A stretch of 64,000 nucleotides of DNA from Asaia siamensis (GCF_014635085.1 NZ_BMCH01000006.1:1-64000), one strand, 5' to 3'. Shown: positions 8,692 through 17,392, counted from the stretch's first letter. A program made the numbers and translations. Notes: a model not told the origin generated them from the letters alone.

Positions 8692-9585
8692 TCAGGCGCA
8701 GGCGCGCCCGGTGCTCGCTGGCTCTAACCCGCGCGCGAGCGCGATCATTTCCGGCAAGATTCTCTCGAATTGCGCACGCACGGTGCTGAAAGCCGCTGAG
8801 GGCTGCACAATCTGCTCATCAAGATAAAGCCCGCGCCCTATCTCCATTTGAATGACATGCACACCGCCCGACGGGTTACCGTGACGCGCGGTTATGTAGC
8901 CGCCGGCATAAGGCCGGTTGCGCCCTGTGGAAAATCCCGCCTTCGCCATGCAGGCCGCCACGCCATCCACGATGGACCCGGCGCAGCTTTTCCCATGGAG
9001 ATCGCCCAGAACGATATCGGGCAGACGCAGATGAGTCAGGCTCGGCATGGAATGCAGATCAATCAGCAGGCACACGCCAAAACGCGCGAGACTGCGCTCT
9101 ATCATGGCTTCGAGCGCCTCATGATAGGGCAGCCAGCAGGAAGCGATGCGCTCATAGGCTTCGGAAACAGGAAGTTGATGACGGTAGATACCACGCCCTG
9201 CCCCGGCGATACGCGCCATCATCCCGAGCCCGTTGCGCACCTTGTCGGTATTGGTGAGGCTACCTTCCGGGAGACGCTCACGAAACATCCCCTGGTCCAG
9301 TTCCCAGGCGTAGCGGTTTACGTCGCAATAGGATCGCGGAAATGACGCGCAGAGAAGTGGCACACCATATTGTGGTGCAGAGTCGAACAGCCCATCGACA
9401 TAGGCATCTTCACTACGGCGAAGGGAGAGCAGATCCAGACGCGACTGCTTCAGGAAGGCCTCAGGATAGTCACGTCCGGAATGCGGCGACGCCATCACCA
9501 GTGGTGAGGCAGGGTCGCCCACGTCATGCAGCACAAAATTCTTTGAAAGACAGAGATCTGGCTCCGCCGGAGGGCCATGAGTCAT
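8692..9585 (-). CDS. N-formylglutamate amidohydrolase family protein
   Basis: 297 residues. Family motifs seen are the N-terminal VMASPHSGRDYP, the SFPRSYCDVNR block, and LLIDLHSMP, whose His and Asp residues are expected to bind the catalytic zinc. The reference enzyme releases formate from N-formylglutamate in histidine breakdown. No hut genes are nearby, so the substrate in this organism is uncertain and the general amidohydrolase name is safer than hutG. It starts at an ATG just after GGAAAA and is transcribed alone, toward mqo. Confidence 0.85.
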   Translation of the reverse strand: MTHGPPAEPDLCLSKNFVLHDVGDPASPLVMASPHSGRDYPEAFLKQSRLDLLSLRRSEDAYVDGLFDSAPQYGVPLLCASFPRSYCDVNRYAWELDQGMFRERLPEGSLTNTDKVRNGLGMMARIAGAGRGIYRHQLPVSEAYERIASCWLPYHEALEAMIERSLARFGVCLLIDLHSMPSLTHLRLPDIVLGDLHGKSCAGSIVDGVAACMAKAGFSTGRNRPYAGGYITARHGNPSGGVHVIQMEIGRGLYLDEQIVQPSAAFSTVRAQFERILPEMIALARGLEPASTGRACA

Positions 9586-9670
9586 TTTTTTTCCGGTTTG
9601 GTGATTTTTTTAAAAAACCCATCTTGCCAGCCCCGTCAACGCCCGCTAAAACGCCGCTCACGGACCGGAT

Positions 9671-9745
9671 GGGCGCATAGCTCAGCGGTAGAGCACTACC
9701 TTGACATGGTAGGGGTCACAGGTTCAATCCCTGTTGCGCCCACCA
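9671..9745 (+). tRNA. tRNA-Val(GAC)
   Basis: 75 nt including an encoded CCA. The acceptor GGGCGCA pairs with TGCGCCC, the anticodon stem is CTACC/GGTAG with loop TTGACAT giving GAC (codons GUC/GUU), and the T loop is GTTCAATCC. Clean cloverleaf. Confidence 0.97.
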
Positions 9746-11011
9746 TCCGGTCCGTCGAAACCTCCCCCAAATACAGAACTAAAATGCAATCGCCCGCTGT
9801 TATGCGATCGCGTTTCGTATTTTAAAGCGCCTGAACCGAGCGATTTTCATTCCCGGGTCAGAGTTGTGTGATCAGCCTGACGATGGTCCGCTGACATTCC
9901 ACGCCACAGGAATCTCTTTCCTCCCGAGCCACCTTCTTGCGCCACGCGGCCTCCCTCCGGTGAACGGGAGCGTCTGGATAAGCTGCGCGAATAATGGCCC
10001 ATCTTCATCCCAGCGAGCTTTGTCAGCCATCGCACCAGCAGCGATTCTTTGTGCACGTGCCCGGACAAAAAGCGAAGAGCACATGGCATCACCGCCTCAC
10101 CCTTGAAATGCGAACTTACCTACCAAGCCGAGAACGCGGCTCCTGAGCCCTACGCACCCCTGCCTGGTCAAATCTGCTTTGAAGGTCTGGCGGATTAGTG
10201 CCAGCAACGACGCGCAGAAAAGCTGACACAAGCTCGCCGCACCTCCACGAATATATTGCGCAGATCCAAAACGCGGGATCGGCGCGGGAGGCCTCGAGCA
10301 ACCCGAAAAGCAGCCGAAAATGCGCAAAAGCAAGGCGATTGATTGTAAGGCCTCAGGCCGCGATACCCGACCTTCGAACTGCAGAAGCAAACATGATTCA
10401 ACACGACGAAAGCCAGGGCTGGTTTTCGTCGACCACCCGCGCCCATTGCTCTGAGCGCACGCAACAGCACCGTTACCGCTGTTGCAAATTGCAACCCTGC
10501 CCAGACGTTCGCGTAATTACAGATGAATCACATAACCGTGATCGTTAAACGTGATTGGTCTCCTCCTCACCTTTGCCTCGGCAAAGGCGCCTGGGCCGAG
10601 TTCTGCGCCACAAAGCTGGCGGGACAACCGACGCGGGAGAATTGGACAATCTCGCAAACCAAGATCATGACGATACAGTCATTACGAAACGAGAAGAGAT
10701 GACAAATAATCTATGAGTCGTTAATAACTACGACAAATAAAGGTCAAAAACACATTATTCATCGGTAAAGACTTACCCTCCCCTCTAAAAGAATCGGTAC
10801 CTTTTTTGCGTGAATTGGGGGACTGTTTTCAGTGAAGGATACGGGTCTCGACCAATGCAAACGCAAGAAAGTCACTATATTAAATTAAGCCTTTTTCTAG
10901 CTAAATCGGATTTTTGGTAAAAAAAACACTTGCAGTTTACTCGTTAATCTACGTTAACTCCCACCCCGCACCGCTTCGTGAATAATGTGAATTTTTTTGT
11001 AAGGAACCTGC
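9746..11011. other. 1.27-kb stretch without a convincing gene
   Basis: Short reading frames are open on both strands, but none combines a start, ribosome site and recognisable protein. The left half (to about 10550) is GC-rich and could be eroded coding or insertion-sequence DNA; I could not identify a family. An 18-bp near-palindrome, CCTTTGCC-TC-GGCAAAGG, lies at 10570-10587. From about 10670 to 10960 the sequence turns AT-rich, with A/T runs, and is probably the promoter region of the small membrane protein at 11012. Confidence 0.5.
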
Positions 11012-11224
11012 ATGCTGAAAAATTCAATCTTCATTCTCGCCGCGCTCTGTGTCTGGGCAATATCCTCCGCATTGGGAATTGTCTCTCCTTACGGAACCCC
11101 GGTTCTGAGCGATTTTCTCGACATGCTTGGCGAGGGCCTTTTCATCGGGGGGCTTCTCTTCATGTTCACCCGCATGGCTGTCGGCATGGTCAAGTCACAG
11201 TCTAGCCGCAGGTCGTTACACTGA
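11012..11224 (+). CDS. Small two-TM membrane protein
   Basis: 70 residues starting at an ATG preceded by AAGGA at good spacing. Two hydrophobic segments (about 5-24 and 40-58) joined by a short turn suggest an inner-membrane hairpin with a basic C-terminal tail (KSQSSRRSLH). No family is recognised. It stands alone behind a long AT-rich leader, which suggests regulated expression. The good start and clean membrane topology make it likely real; function unknown. Confidence 0.65.
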   Translation: MLKNSIFILAALCVWAISSALGIVSPYGTPVLSDFLDMLGEGLFIGGLLFMFTRMAVGMVKSQSSRRSLH

Positions 11225-11303
11225 CCGTTCTATCCAGAATGTCTCCCGCGCACTTTAAAATCTGCTGTTACAGCCTGAACGCATCGCCCGAACTCTTGCA
11301 CCA

Positions 11304-11517
11304 CTAGACCGGCAGAGCTGGCGCCCGCTTGGCCGAACCACCTTCATTGGCTTTCGTACCTGCCTGCATGAGATTATCGAAGGCTTCCCAGTGAAAGCCT
11401 GGCTCAAAAGCACTTGCCAAGCGACAGGGCATAGCCCAATGCCGGTGTCATGGTGTTCAGGGCGTCAAGCCTGGCGTGAGTGTCGGTAACCACCGCGACA
11501 TGACTTCCGGACCCGAT
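11304..11517 (-). pseudogene. Frameshifted remnant of an unidentified gene
   Basis: Two adjacent minus-strand frames give protein-like text that joins across a frameshift near 11400: one reads HVAVVTDTHARLDALNTM and ALGYALSLG, and the next frame continues with FEPGFHWEAFDNLMQAGTKA to a stop at 11304. An in-frame stop precedes the first part. This looks like the C-terminus of a degraded gene. I could not name the parent family. The rest of 11225-11733 shows no intact gene. Confidence 0.4.
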
Positions 11518-11733
11518 TCACGGTTTGATCACAAGCTCAAGAAAAGCTGATCCGCCGCTATTGCAGTGTGTCTGATATGAAGAGCCCATGCAGAGTGCTG
11601 ATCACGCCATAATCCTGCGCCAAACTCACCCCCTGTCGCAGGGCCTGTCGGCAGCGATGGTGGGGTCTGCAGCTTCTCCCGATCCGCTCAGCTGTTTCCC
11701 GCATCCAATTTCCGCTCGTCAGCAATGGGGAGC

Positions 11734-11783
11734 GTCTCGTGCTCCTGCGTCTGACGAATGATCCTGTATCAGGAGCACCAGAC
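11734..11783 (+). promoter_or_regulatory. Hairpin enclosing the pta Shine-Dalgarno sequence
   Basis: GTGCTCCTG (11739-11747) pairs perfectly with CAGGAGCAC (11770-11778), and GTCT (11734-11737) with AGAC (11780-11783), across one C-C mismatch and a 22-nt loop. The right arm contains AGGAG (11771-11775), the ribosome site of pta, and ends two bases before the ATG at 11786. If it folds in the mRNA it should repress initiation; it could equally be a DNA operator. Confidence 0.5.
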
Positions 11784-11785
11784 TC

Positions 11786-12778
11786 ATGCCCTCAAGCACA
11801 ACCAATTCGAAGCCAGCATCGTCTGACGACAGGCTCTCATCCATTTTCCCCGAACAGCATGCGCTGATGCGCGCCCTCGTTACCAAGGCGTCCCAGCTTG
11901 GCCCCGTACCCTACGCCATTGTCTGGCCCTGCAGCAGCCATGCACTTGGTGGCGCCGTCGAAGCTGCGCGTCATGGCATCATTGTGCCCATACTCGTCGG
12001 CGATCGCGAGAAGATCGAGAAAACAGCGGCGCAGTACGGCCTCGACATCGAGGGAATGCGCATCGAACAGGCTGCAACCCCTGAAGCTGCCGTAAAGCAT
12101 GCTGTTGCGCTCGTGCATGAAGGCGTCGTGCGCGGTCTCACCAAAGGGAGCCTGCACACCGATACTTTCATGGCTGGCGTTATCAGGCAAGAGAGCGGAC
12201 TGCGAACGAAGCGGCGCATGAGCCATGTCTTCTGTATTGCCGTGCCCGATTACCCCGACCTGCTTCTGGTCTCGGACGCCGCCATCAACATTGCGCCTGT
12301 TCTCACAACCAAGCGTGATATCGTGCAGAACGCCATCGATCTGCATCACGCGCTCGGTCTGGGCACACCCCGTGTCGCCCTGCTTTCGGCGGTGGAGACG
12401 ATCAACACCAAAATTCAGGGCACGCTCGATGCTGCGAGCCTGTGCAAGATGGCTGACCGCAAGGAAATTACCGGCGGTGTGCTCGATGGCCCCCTGGCCA
12501 TGGACGTTGCCGTCAGCTTTGAATCGGCCGAGATCAAAGGTGTCGAGTCCCCTGTCGCGGGCCGCGCTCAGATCCTCATCGCTCCCGATCTTGAGTCAGG
12601 CAATATTCTCGTCAAGACGCTCGCGTTTCTCGGCAAGGCTGCGACGTCGGGAATCGTGATTGGGGCGAAAGTACCCGTATTGCTGACCAGCCGCGCCGAT
12701 GATGCAACGGCACGCCTCGCCTCAGCGGCAATCGGGGCGCTCTATGCTCGTCATCTCGACGAGCATACTGGCGACTGA
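11786..12778 (+). CDS. pta: Phosphate acetyl/butyryl-transferase family protein
   Basis: 330 residues of the short PTA_PTB family: LVTKASQLGPVPYAIVWPCSSHALGGAVEAA, GLTKGSLHTDTFM, a VSDAAINIAPVL block, ITGGVLDGPLAMD and APDLESGNILVKTL are family landmarks. The protein should interconvert acetyl-CoA and acetyl phosphate (or butyryl analogues). No acetate kinase gene is adjacent, although the two are often paired. The first ~25 residues are Ser-rich and variable. The ATG is fixed by AGGAG 10 nt upstream, which lies in a 13-bp stem. Family is firm; acyl specificity is not resolved by sequence. Confidence 0.88.
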   Translation: MPSSTTNSKPASSDDRLSSIFPEQHALMRALVTKASQLGPVPYAIVWPCSSHALGGAVEAARHGIIVPILVGDREKIEKTAAQYGLDIEGMRIEQAATPEAAVKHAVALVHEGVVRGLTKGSLHTDTFMAGVIRQESGLRTKRRMSHVFCIAVPDYPDLLLVSDAAINIAPVLTTKRDIVQNAIDLHHALGLGTPRVALLSAVETINTKIQGTLDAASLCKMADRKEITGGVLDGPLAMDVAVSFESAEIKGVESPVAGRAQILIAPDLESGNILVKTLAFLGKAATSGIVIGAKVPVLLTSRADDATARLASAAIGALYARHLDEHTGD

Positions 12779-12849
12779 AAAGCGGGATCAGCAGGAAACC
12801 CTGACATACGTCCCGCACGGGGCGCTCATAAGCGCCCCGTTTTCAATTT

Positions 12850-13137
12850 TCACAGACGCCCAGCGAGCCAGCTCTCCTGAGGCAAGGTAAAACCGTGCCA
12901 GGCTGCCGCGCCCATCTCCATGGCATTATGCGGCACATATTTCGTGACCATAAGCTTCGCGTCTGGCGGCAGAAGCTTCGCCAGGACATCGCGCAGATCT
13001 GAAATGATCAGATTGGACGCAATGATCCAGAAATTATCGATTTCATGGAAAACTTCACCAAAGCCAGACAGCTTCTGTTCGACGGCGTCGTAGGATTCGC
13101 CTTCTTTTCTTTCATAAACAACGAGATAGGTGGTCAC
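12850..13137 (-). CDS. Small protein with SinR/Cas2-like sequence pattern
   Basis: About 95 residues with an alternating strand/helix pattern: TTYLVVYER, YDAVEQKLSGFG, NFWIIASN, ISDLRDVLAKLLPPDAKLMVTKYV. The order (strand, helix, Trp-bearing strand, helix, D-x-L-x-V strand) recalls SinR-like and Cas2-like ferredoxin-fold proteins, but there is no CRISPR array or other cas gene here. I prefer the GTG at 13137, nine bases after AGGGGA, over the GTG at 13146. No catalytic motif is evident and the role is unknown. The fold suggestion is inference from pattern only. Confidence 0.6.
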   Translation of the reverse strand: MTTYLVVYERKEGESYDAVEQKLSGFGEVFHEIDNFWIIASNLIISDLRDVLAKLLPPDAKLMVTKYVPHNAMEMGAAAWHGFTLPQESWLAGRL

Positions 13138-13389
13138 GTATGGCACTCCCCTAAGTGTGATCTGAGCATATTATCGGTTTTGTACCCAATATTAACACCC
13201 GCAGACCGGCTCCAGTCACTACAGTGAAATTATTAACATACTGATTTGGTGAGATAAGTCATTAGAAAGGCTCGGTATCCGGACAGAAAACCAAAAACCG
13301 GATCATCAAAGAATATGACATTCTCATGAAATAAATGCCATACAGGCGCCCGGTTTCGCGTATGTCTGTTTCCTTAGGAGACAGGATAA

Positions 13390-13476
13390 ATGACGATTTT
13401 CGAACTTCACTGGCACAGCGTCAAAACCTTCATGAGACGCTTTTTTCTCAAAGATCTGCGCCTCCCCGAGGCATGA
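13390..13476 (+). CDS. Candidate 28-residue small protein
   Basis: An ATG with an excellent upstream AGGAG (9-nt spacing) opens a 28-codon frame, beginning MTIFELHWHSV and ending LKDLRLPEA. It is basic and partly hydrophobic. Its last 29 bases overlap, in antisense, the end of the mscS-like gene. The gap at 13147-13389 between it and the SinR/Cas2-like gene would hold both promoters. The ribosome site is the main evidence; the frame is short enough that chance cannot be excluded. Confidence 0.35.
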   Translation: MTIFELHWHSVKTFMRRFFLKDLRLPEA

Positions 13477-14656
13477 CCGTTCCTGGCCCCATATAAGAGC
13501 CGGGCGGCGGCCGGTCGATTGGTGGTGAGATGGCATCGGCACTGGGCCAGGCCTCCTCACCCGGCCGCGGAGGCACCACAGCAAAACGCGATCTCGGCAG
13601 GGCCTCGGGGCACTCGGCACGCATGCGCAAAATGATCTTTTCCCGGATATCGCAGCGCAGATCCCAACTCTGCAGGGCGTTGCGGGCGCTGGCAATGATA
13701 CGGATCTTCAATGTCTGCGCATCGCAATCGGCCACCTGACAATCGAATACCTTGCCGTCCCATAACGGGCAGGTCTTGATGATTTCGCCAAGGAAACCGC
13801 GGATCGTCTCAATTGGCGCCTCATAATCGACGTAGAGAAACACGACGCCAATGATGGCCGCCGAGTTATGCGTCCAGTTTTCGAAACGATTTTCCAGAAA
13901 ATAGGAAATCGGCACGATATGGCGTCGCCAGTCCCAGACGCGCAGCACCACATAGGTGGAGGTAATTTCCTCAACCCATGCCCAGTCCCCATTAATAATG
14001 ATCAGATCTTCCATGCGGATCGGCTGGGTGATGGCAATCTGCACCCCTGCGAGAAGGTTGGTTAGCAACCCGCGCGCAGAAAGACCGACCACGAGAGACG
14101 CGGCGCCTGCAGACGCAAAAAGCGAGACGCCATATTGCCGTACTGAATCGAACGTCATGAGTGCTGCTGCAACGGTCACGATTCCGACCAGTATCTCCGT
14201 CAGCCGCCTGAGCACCCTTATCTGTGTCTGATGGGTGCGGATCATGATGTCGTCGGAATGATCGCGCGACGTGATCCGCTGCAGATAGGCCTCTGTCATG
14301 ATTCTGAAGGCAACAATGGCCGCATAGCCGACCATCAGAATGCCCATGAAGAGCAGAAGCTTCTGCAGGAGCTGGGTGGTTTCCCACGTGAACCCAGACG
14401 CTGCAGGCAATGCCGAGAGAAGCACTGCAAGCACAACCATCACCCTTACCGGTCGTCTCATTGCCAGAATGATCTTGCGCAGCACGGCGTCTTCGCGATT
14501 ACCGAAGATACGCAGAATGATCACCGAAACGAGCTTGCTGGCGTAGAAAGAGACCGTCGCCAGCACGATAAGCATGAGAATGGAGACCAGCTGCGCAGGC
14601 AGCCAGTCGAAATAGGAGCGCAGGGCGAAAAGGGAGCTGAGAAACTGCTGCTTCAA
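13448..14656 (-). CDS. MscS-family mechanosensitive channel
   Basis: 402 residues. There are about five hydrophobic segments in the first 200 residues. The pore-lining helix is VRQYGVSLFASAGAASLVVGLSARGLLTNLLAGV, with the small-residue spacing typical of MscS TM3, followed by the beta domain ITQPIRMEDLIIINGDWAWVEEITSTYVVLRVWDWRRHIVPISYFLE. The C-terminus is Pro-rich and probably cytoplasmic. Such channels release solutes on hypo-osmotic shock. The start appears to be TTG at 14656, with GGA about nine bases upstream, since no ATG gives the complete N-terminus. Single-gene unit. Confidence 0.9.
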   Translation of the reverse strand: MKQQFLSSLFALRSYFDWLPAQLVSILMLIVLATVSFYASKLVSVIILRIFGNREDAVLRKIILAMRRPVRVMVVLAVLLSALPAASGFTWETTQLLQKLLLFMGILMVGYAAIVAFRIMTEAYLQRITSRDHSDDIMIRTHQTQIRVLRRLTEILVGIVTVAAALMTFDSVRQYGVSLFASAGAASLVVGLSARGLLTNLLAGVQIAITQPIRMEDLIIINGDWAWVEEITSTYVVLRVWDWRRHIVPISYFLENRFENWTHNSAAIIGVVFLYVDYEAPIETIRGFLGEIIKTCPLWDGKVFDCQVADCDAQTLKIRIIASARNALQSWDLRCDIREKIILRMRAECPEALPRSRFAVVPPRPGEEAWPSADAISPPIDRPPPGSYMGPGTVMPRGGADL

Positions 14657-14843
14657 ATCTGAGATCCAGATCCTTGAGAGGGATGAGGCCTGTCGGGCAG
14701 GTCATGCAACGCATCGTCTAACCCATTGGTGCACAATGCCACAGAGTGCCAAAGGCTCAAAAACACGATGCGCGCAAAAACCTTTCCTCAGAGTGTTGAC
14801 ACATCCGCCCAACCCTTTTAATTCCACGCCCACCGGTCGCGAT

Positions 14844-14918
14844 GGCGGCGTAGCTCAGCGGTAGAGCAGGGGAATCATAATCCCTTGGTCGGCGGTTCAA
14901 ATCCGTCCGCCGCTACCA
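14844..14918 (+). tRNA. tRNA-Met(CAT), elongator type
   Basis: 75 nt with encoded CCA. The anticodon arm GGGAAT-CAT-AATCCC is that of elongator tRNA-Met, not initiator (no three G-C pairs below the loop) and unlike tRNA-Ile2. The acceptor GGCGGCG pairs with CGCCGCT, with a terminal G-U, and the T loop is GTTCAAATC. Confidence 0.95.
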
Positions 14919-14970
14919 TCCGACCGGTTCTCTCCCTCTGATAGACAGATCTGCCGCGCACGAGCTAGAA

Positions 14971-15840
14971 ATGCTCATGAGAGCACCGATCGCTGCCGTT
15001 ACCATGGTCTATAACGAACCGGTCTTCCTGCCGGTCTGGCTGCGTCACTATGCAGGTCTAGTGGGCATGGAGCGGTGTTATGTCATCGACCATGGGTCTG
15101 ATGACGGCTCGACTGACGCCCTGCCCTGCAACCGCCTGCGCATTCCTCGTTCGCCCCAGAATGACGCCCAGCGTACCCGCGCAATCAGTGCGCTCTGCGC
15201 GGGCCTGCTCGAGTGGTATGAAACGGTGCTGTATTGCGATGTCGATGAGATCATCGTGGCGGATCCAGCCTGTTTTCCCTCGCTTGACGCACTGGCAGCG
15301 TCTCGTGCTGCGCTGTGTCTGACGGCAACAGGATTTGACCTCATTCATCATGCGGATCAGGAACCCGACCTCGATTTCGATCATCCTCTTTCGCTGCAAC
15401 GCAGTTCGCTGCGTTTATCCGCTGCCATGTGCAAGCCATGCCTGATCAGGGCGCCCGTCACCTGGTCACCCGGTTTTCACAGCGTGAAAGAAGTCCTGCC
15501 GAACCCCGATCCGGCGCTCATGCTGTTCCATCTGCGCTATAGCGATCTCAGGGAGGGGTTGAAACGGCTTGCTCGAACTCGCGAACAGGCGTGGTGCAGC
15601 GAAGAGGCCGGCACCCATCAACGCATGACCAACGAGGCATGGCGTGACATGCTGGCCGGTATGGGTGGGTTGACGGTCGAAGAGGCAACGCTTCTTGAAG
15701 ATGATCCTTCCCTGACACCTTGGCGTGAGCGCCTTGTCAGGGAGGGGCTAGAAAGGGCCGAAGACCCCTATCCTATCGATCTGAGCCTATCAGGTGACAG
15801 GCTCTGGCCCTTGCCTGAGCGGTTCAAGGGCCTGTTCTAG
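14971..15840 (+). CDS. Glycosyltransferase family 2-like protein
   Basis: 289 residues. It starts with the nucleotide-sugar binding region IAAVTMVYNEPVFLPVWLRHYAGL and the short GSDDGSTD loop, followed by the metal-binding CDVDEIIV (DxD-like) around 90. This matches the Glyco_tranf_2_4 type of family-2 enzymes, which act on polysaccharide or surface glycan. No membrane segment is seen, so it should be cytosolic. It lies alone between tRNA-Met and a convergent DUF4167 gene, so the glycan it builds is not indicated. The ATG at 14977 is an alternative start. Confidence 0.8.
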   Translation: MLMRAPIAAVTMVYNEPVFLPVWLRHYAGLVGMERCYVIDHGSDDGSTDALPCNRLRIPRSPQNDAQRTRAISALCAGLLEWYETVLYCDVDEIIVADPACFPSLDALAASRAALCLTATGFDLIHHADQEPDLDFDHPLSLQRSSLRLSAAMCKPCLIRAPVTWSPGFHSVKEVLPNPDPALMLFHLRYSDLREGLKRLARTREQAWCSEEAGTHQRMTNEAWRDMLAGMGGLTVEEATLLEDDPSLTPWRERLVREGLERAEDPYPIDLSLSGDRLWPLPERFKGLF

Positions 15841-15851
15841 AAATCTGCGCG

Positions 15852-16259
15852 TTATTCAGCGGTCTCTTCGACCTGCTCTTCGCTGTCATTTTCGGCACCC
15901 GACTCATCGCTCTGACGACGGTCTTCTTGCTCCTGCTGGCTGCGTGTACGCTGCTGATGACGCTCCTGGCGCTCCATCTGGCTTTGCTGGGCGGCCTGCG
16001 TCATGGCGTTCAGAATGCGGAAATAATGCTCGGCATGCTGGAAATAGGCTTCTGCCAGAATACGATCGCCAGTGCCCGTCGCATCGCGACCAAGCTGAAG
16101 ATATTTCTCGAAAAGCTGTTGCGCGGTGCCGCGCACCCGCATGTCAGGGCCATTGCTATCGAAGACATGGTTGCGATTCAGAGGCGTCTGACCATTGGAT
16201 TGACGCGATCCGCCACCGCTCGGGCGATGGTGACGGCTTCTCATACGTTTCATGTTCAT
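15852..16259 (-). CDS. DUF4167 domain protein
   Basis: About 135 residues. The basic start RSRHHRPSGGGSRQS is followed by the DUF4167 core: NHVFDSNGPDMRVRGTAQQL, FEKYLQLGRDATGTGDRILAE and AYFQHAEHYFRILNAM. After residue ~85 it is a Gln/Arg and then Glu/Asp-rich tail that should be disordered. The family is widespread in alphaproteobacteria near prfA/prmC and has no assigned function; its basic N-terminus hints at nucleic-acid binding. I took the ATG at 16259 over a GTG at 16274; the ATG at 16253 is also possible. Confidence 0.85.
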   Translation of the reverse strand: MNMKRMRSRHHRPSGGGSRQSNGQTPLNRNHVFDSNGPDMRVRGTAQQLFEKYLQLGRDATGTGDRILAEAYFQHAEHYFRILNAMTQAAQQSQMERQERHQQRTRSQQEQEDRRQSDESGAENDSEEQVEETAE

Positions 16260-16513
16260 GGATCCGCGTAGCACTTTCGTATTCGCAATCCCGATCCGTC
16301 ACCAGAAGGATCCAAGCGATTGCAGGGAATGAATGACCCTTGGTTTGTCTCATGACGGCCGGATTACGAGATCAGGCCAGTAATCCGCTCAGCTCAATCA
16401 TCAAGATCATTGCGAGGGGCGGAAAACGCCTTGCCGTGTCGGTGAACGTCACCGCGACCCGAGCAAGCCGTTCTTCGGAAAATAGCAAGCTTACGCCATT
16501 CTGCCAATGGTTT

Positions 16514-17392
16514 TCATGCGTCAGACTGCGACGGAACGAAAGAACGCTCAAAACATAACGCTCTGATGATCCCGCCGAGATCAGCCTTTGCCTCAACGAG
16601 CACGAAGCCTGCACTTCCTGCCAGCGCGATGACATCCGCCTCCTGCCCCTGCCCTATCTCGAAAATCAGCACCCCCTTCGGAGCGAGATGGGCCACGGCC
16701 TGAGCAATGATCAGCCTATAGGCATCGAGCCCGTCTTCTCCGGCGATGAGTGCACGCGCTGGCTCATGGTCGCGCACCTCGGGCATCAGCCCTGCAAGAT
16801 CGCCCGAACGGATATAAGGCGGGTTACTGATGATCACATCGTATTGCCCGCTAAGCGCTGAAAACCAGTTGCCGGCAAGAAAACCGGCGCGGCTGGCCAG
16901 CGCGTTACGTTTTGCATTGGCATGGGCAAGAGCCGCGGCATCAGGAGAAAGATCGACACCGACACCATAAGCCTGAGCGTATTCGCTCAACGCGGCCAGA
17001 AGCAGACAGCCCGTTCCAGTGCCAAGATCGAGAATAGAGCGAATTCGCGTTTTGTCCGGTCGCAGGTTCAGTAAGGCTTCGATCAGGGCCTCACTATCAC
17101 CGCGCGGAATGAGCGTGTCCGATGAGACCGATAATGTCAGGGTCCAGAACCCGGTCTCGCCCTCAATCAGCGCCAGTGGTCGACGCGTGCAGCGTTGCGC
17201 AAGCCCCGCTTCGAGCCTTGGCGCTGCCTCTCCTGGTAGTGTGTCGAGCGACAGCAACCCTGACGCCTCACACCCGATCGCCCAGCAGACAAGTCGGCGT
17301 GCCTCCATTCGCGGGGCCTCTATGCCTGCCTTTTCCAGAGACGCTGCCGTCTCAATCAGCACATCCCTGAGGGCGCGTCGATTACCGCTCAC
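16514..17392 (-). CDS. prmC: Release factor N5-glutamine methyltransferase
   Basis: 292 residues. The N-terminal helical domain is followed by the SAM-binding ILDLGTGTGCLLLAAL (~121-136) and the catalytic NPPY motif (~190-193), which holds the Gln side chain of the GGQ loop. LIPRGDSE replaces the more usual LIPRPDTE. The enzyme methylates the GGQ Gln of RF1 and RF2. The gene lies downstream of prfA on the same strand, but a plus-strand gene interrupts the pair, so they cannot be tightly coupled here. Confidence 0.95.
   Translation of the reverse strand: MSGNRRALRDVLIETAASLEKAGIEAPRMEARRLVCWAIGCEASGLLSLDTLPGEAAPRLEAGLAQRCTRRPLALIEGETGFWTLTLSVSSDTLIPRGDSEALIEALLNLRPDKTRIRSILDLGTGTGCLLLAALSEYAQAYGVGVDLSPDAAALAHANAKRNALASRAGFLAGNWFSALSGQYDVIISNPPYIRSGDLAGLMPEVRDHEPARALIAGEDGLDAYRLIIAQAVAHLAPKGVLIFEIGQGQEADVIALAGSAGFVLVEAKADLGGIIRALCFERSFVPSQSDA

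Noticed and set aside
9872-10084. A minus-strand open frame with a GGRPRGARR segment, suggestive of an IS5-type transposase start
   Set aside because: The surrounding sequence lacks the DDE motifs and the continuation of any transposase I know, and the adjacent frame (10097-10390) gives no matching C-terminus. Recorded only as part of the gene-poor interval.
12850-13137. Possible Cas2 and hence a CRISPR system
   Set aside because: No repeat-spacer array, cas1 or other cas genes occur in the window. The similarity is at fold-pattern level only.
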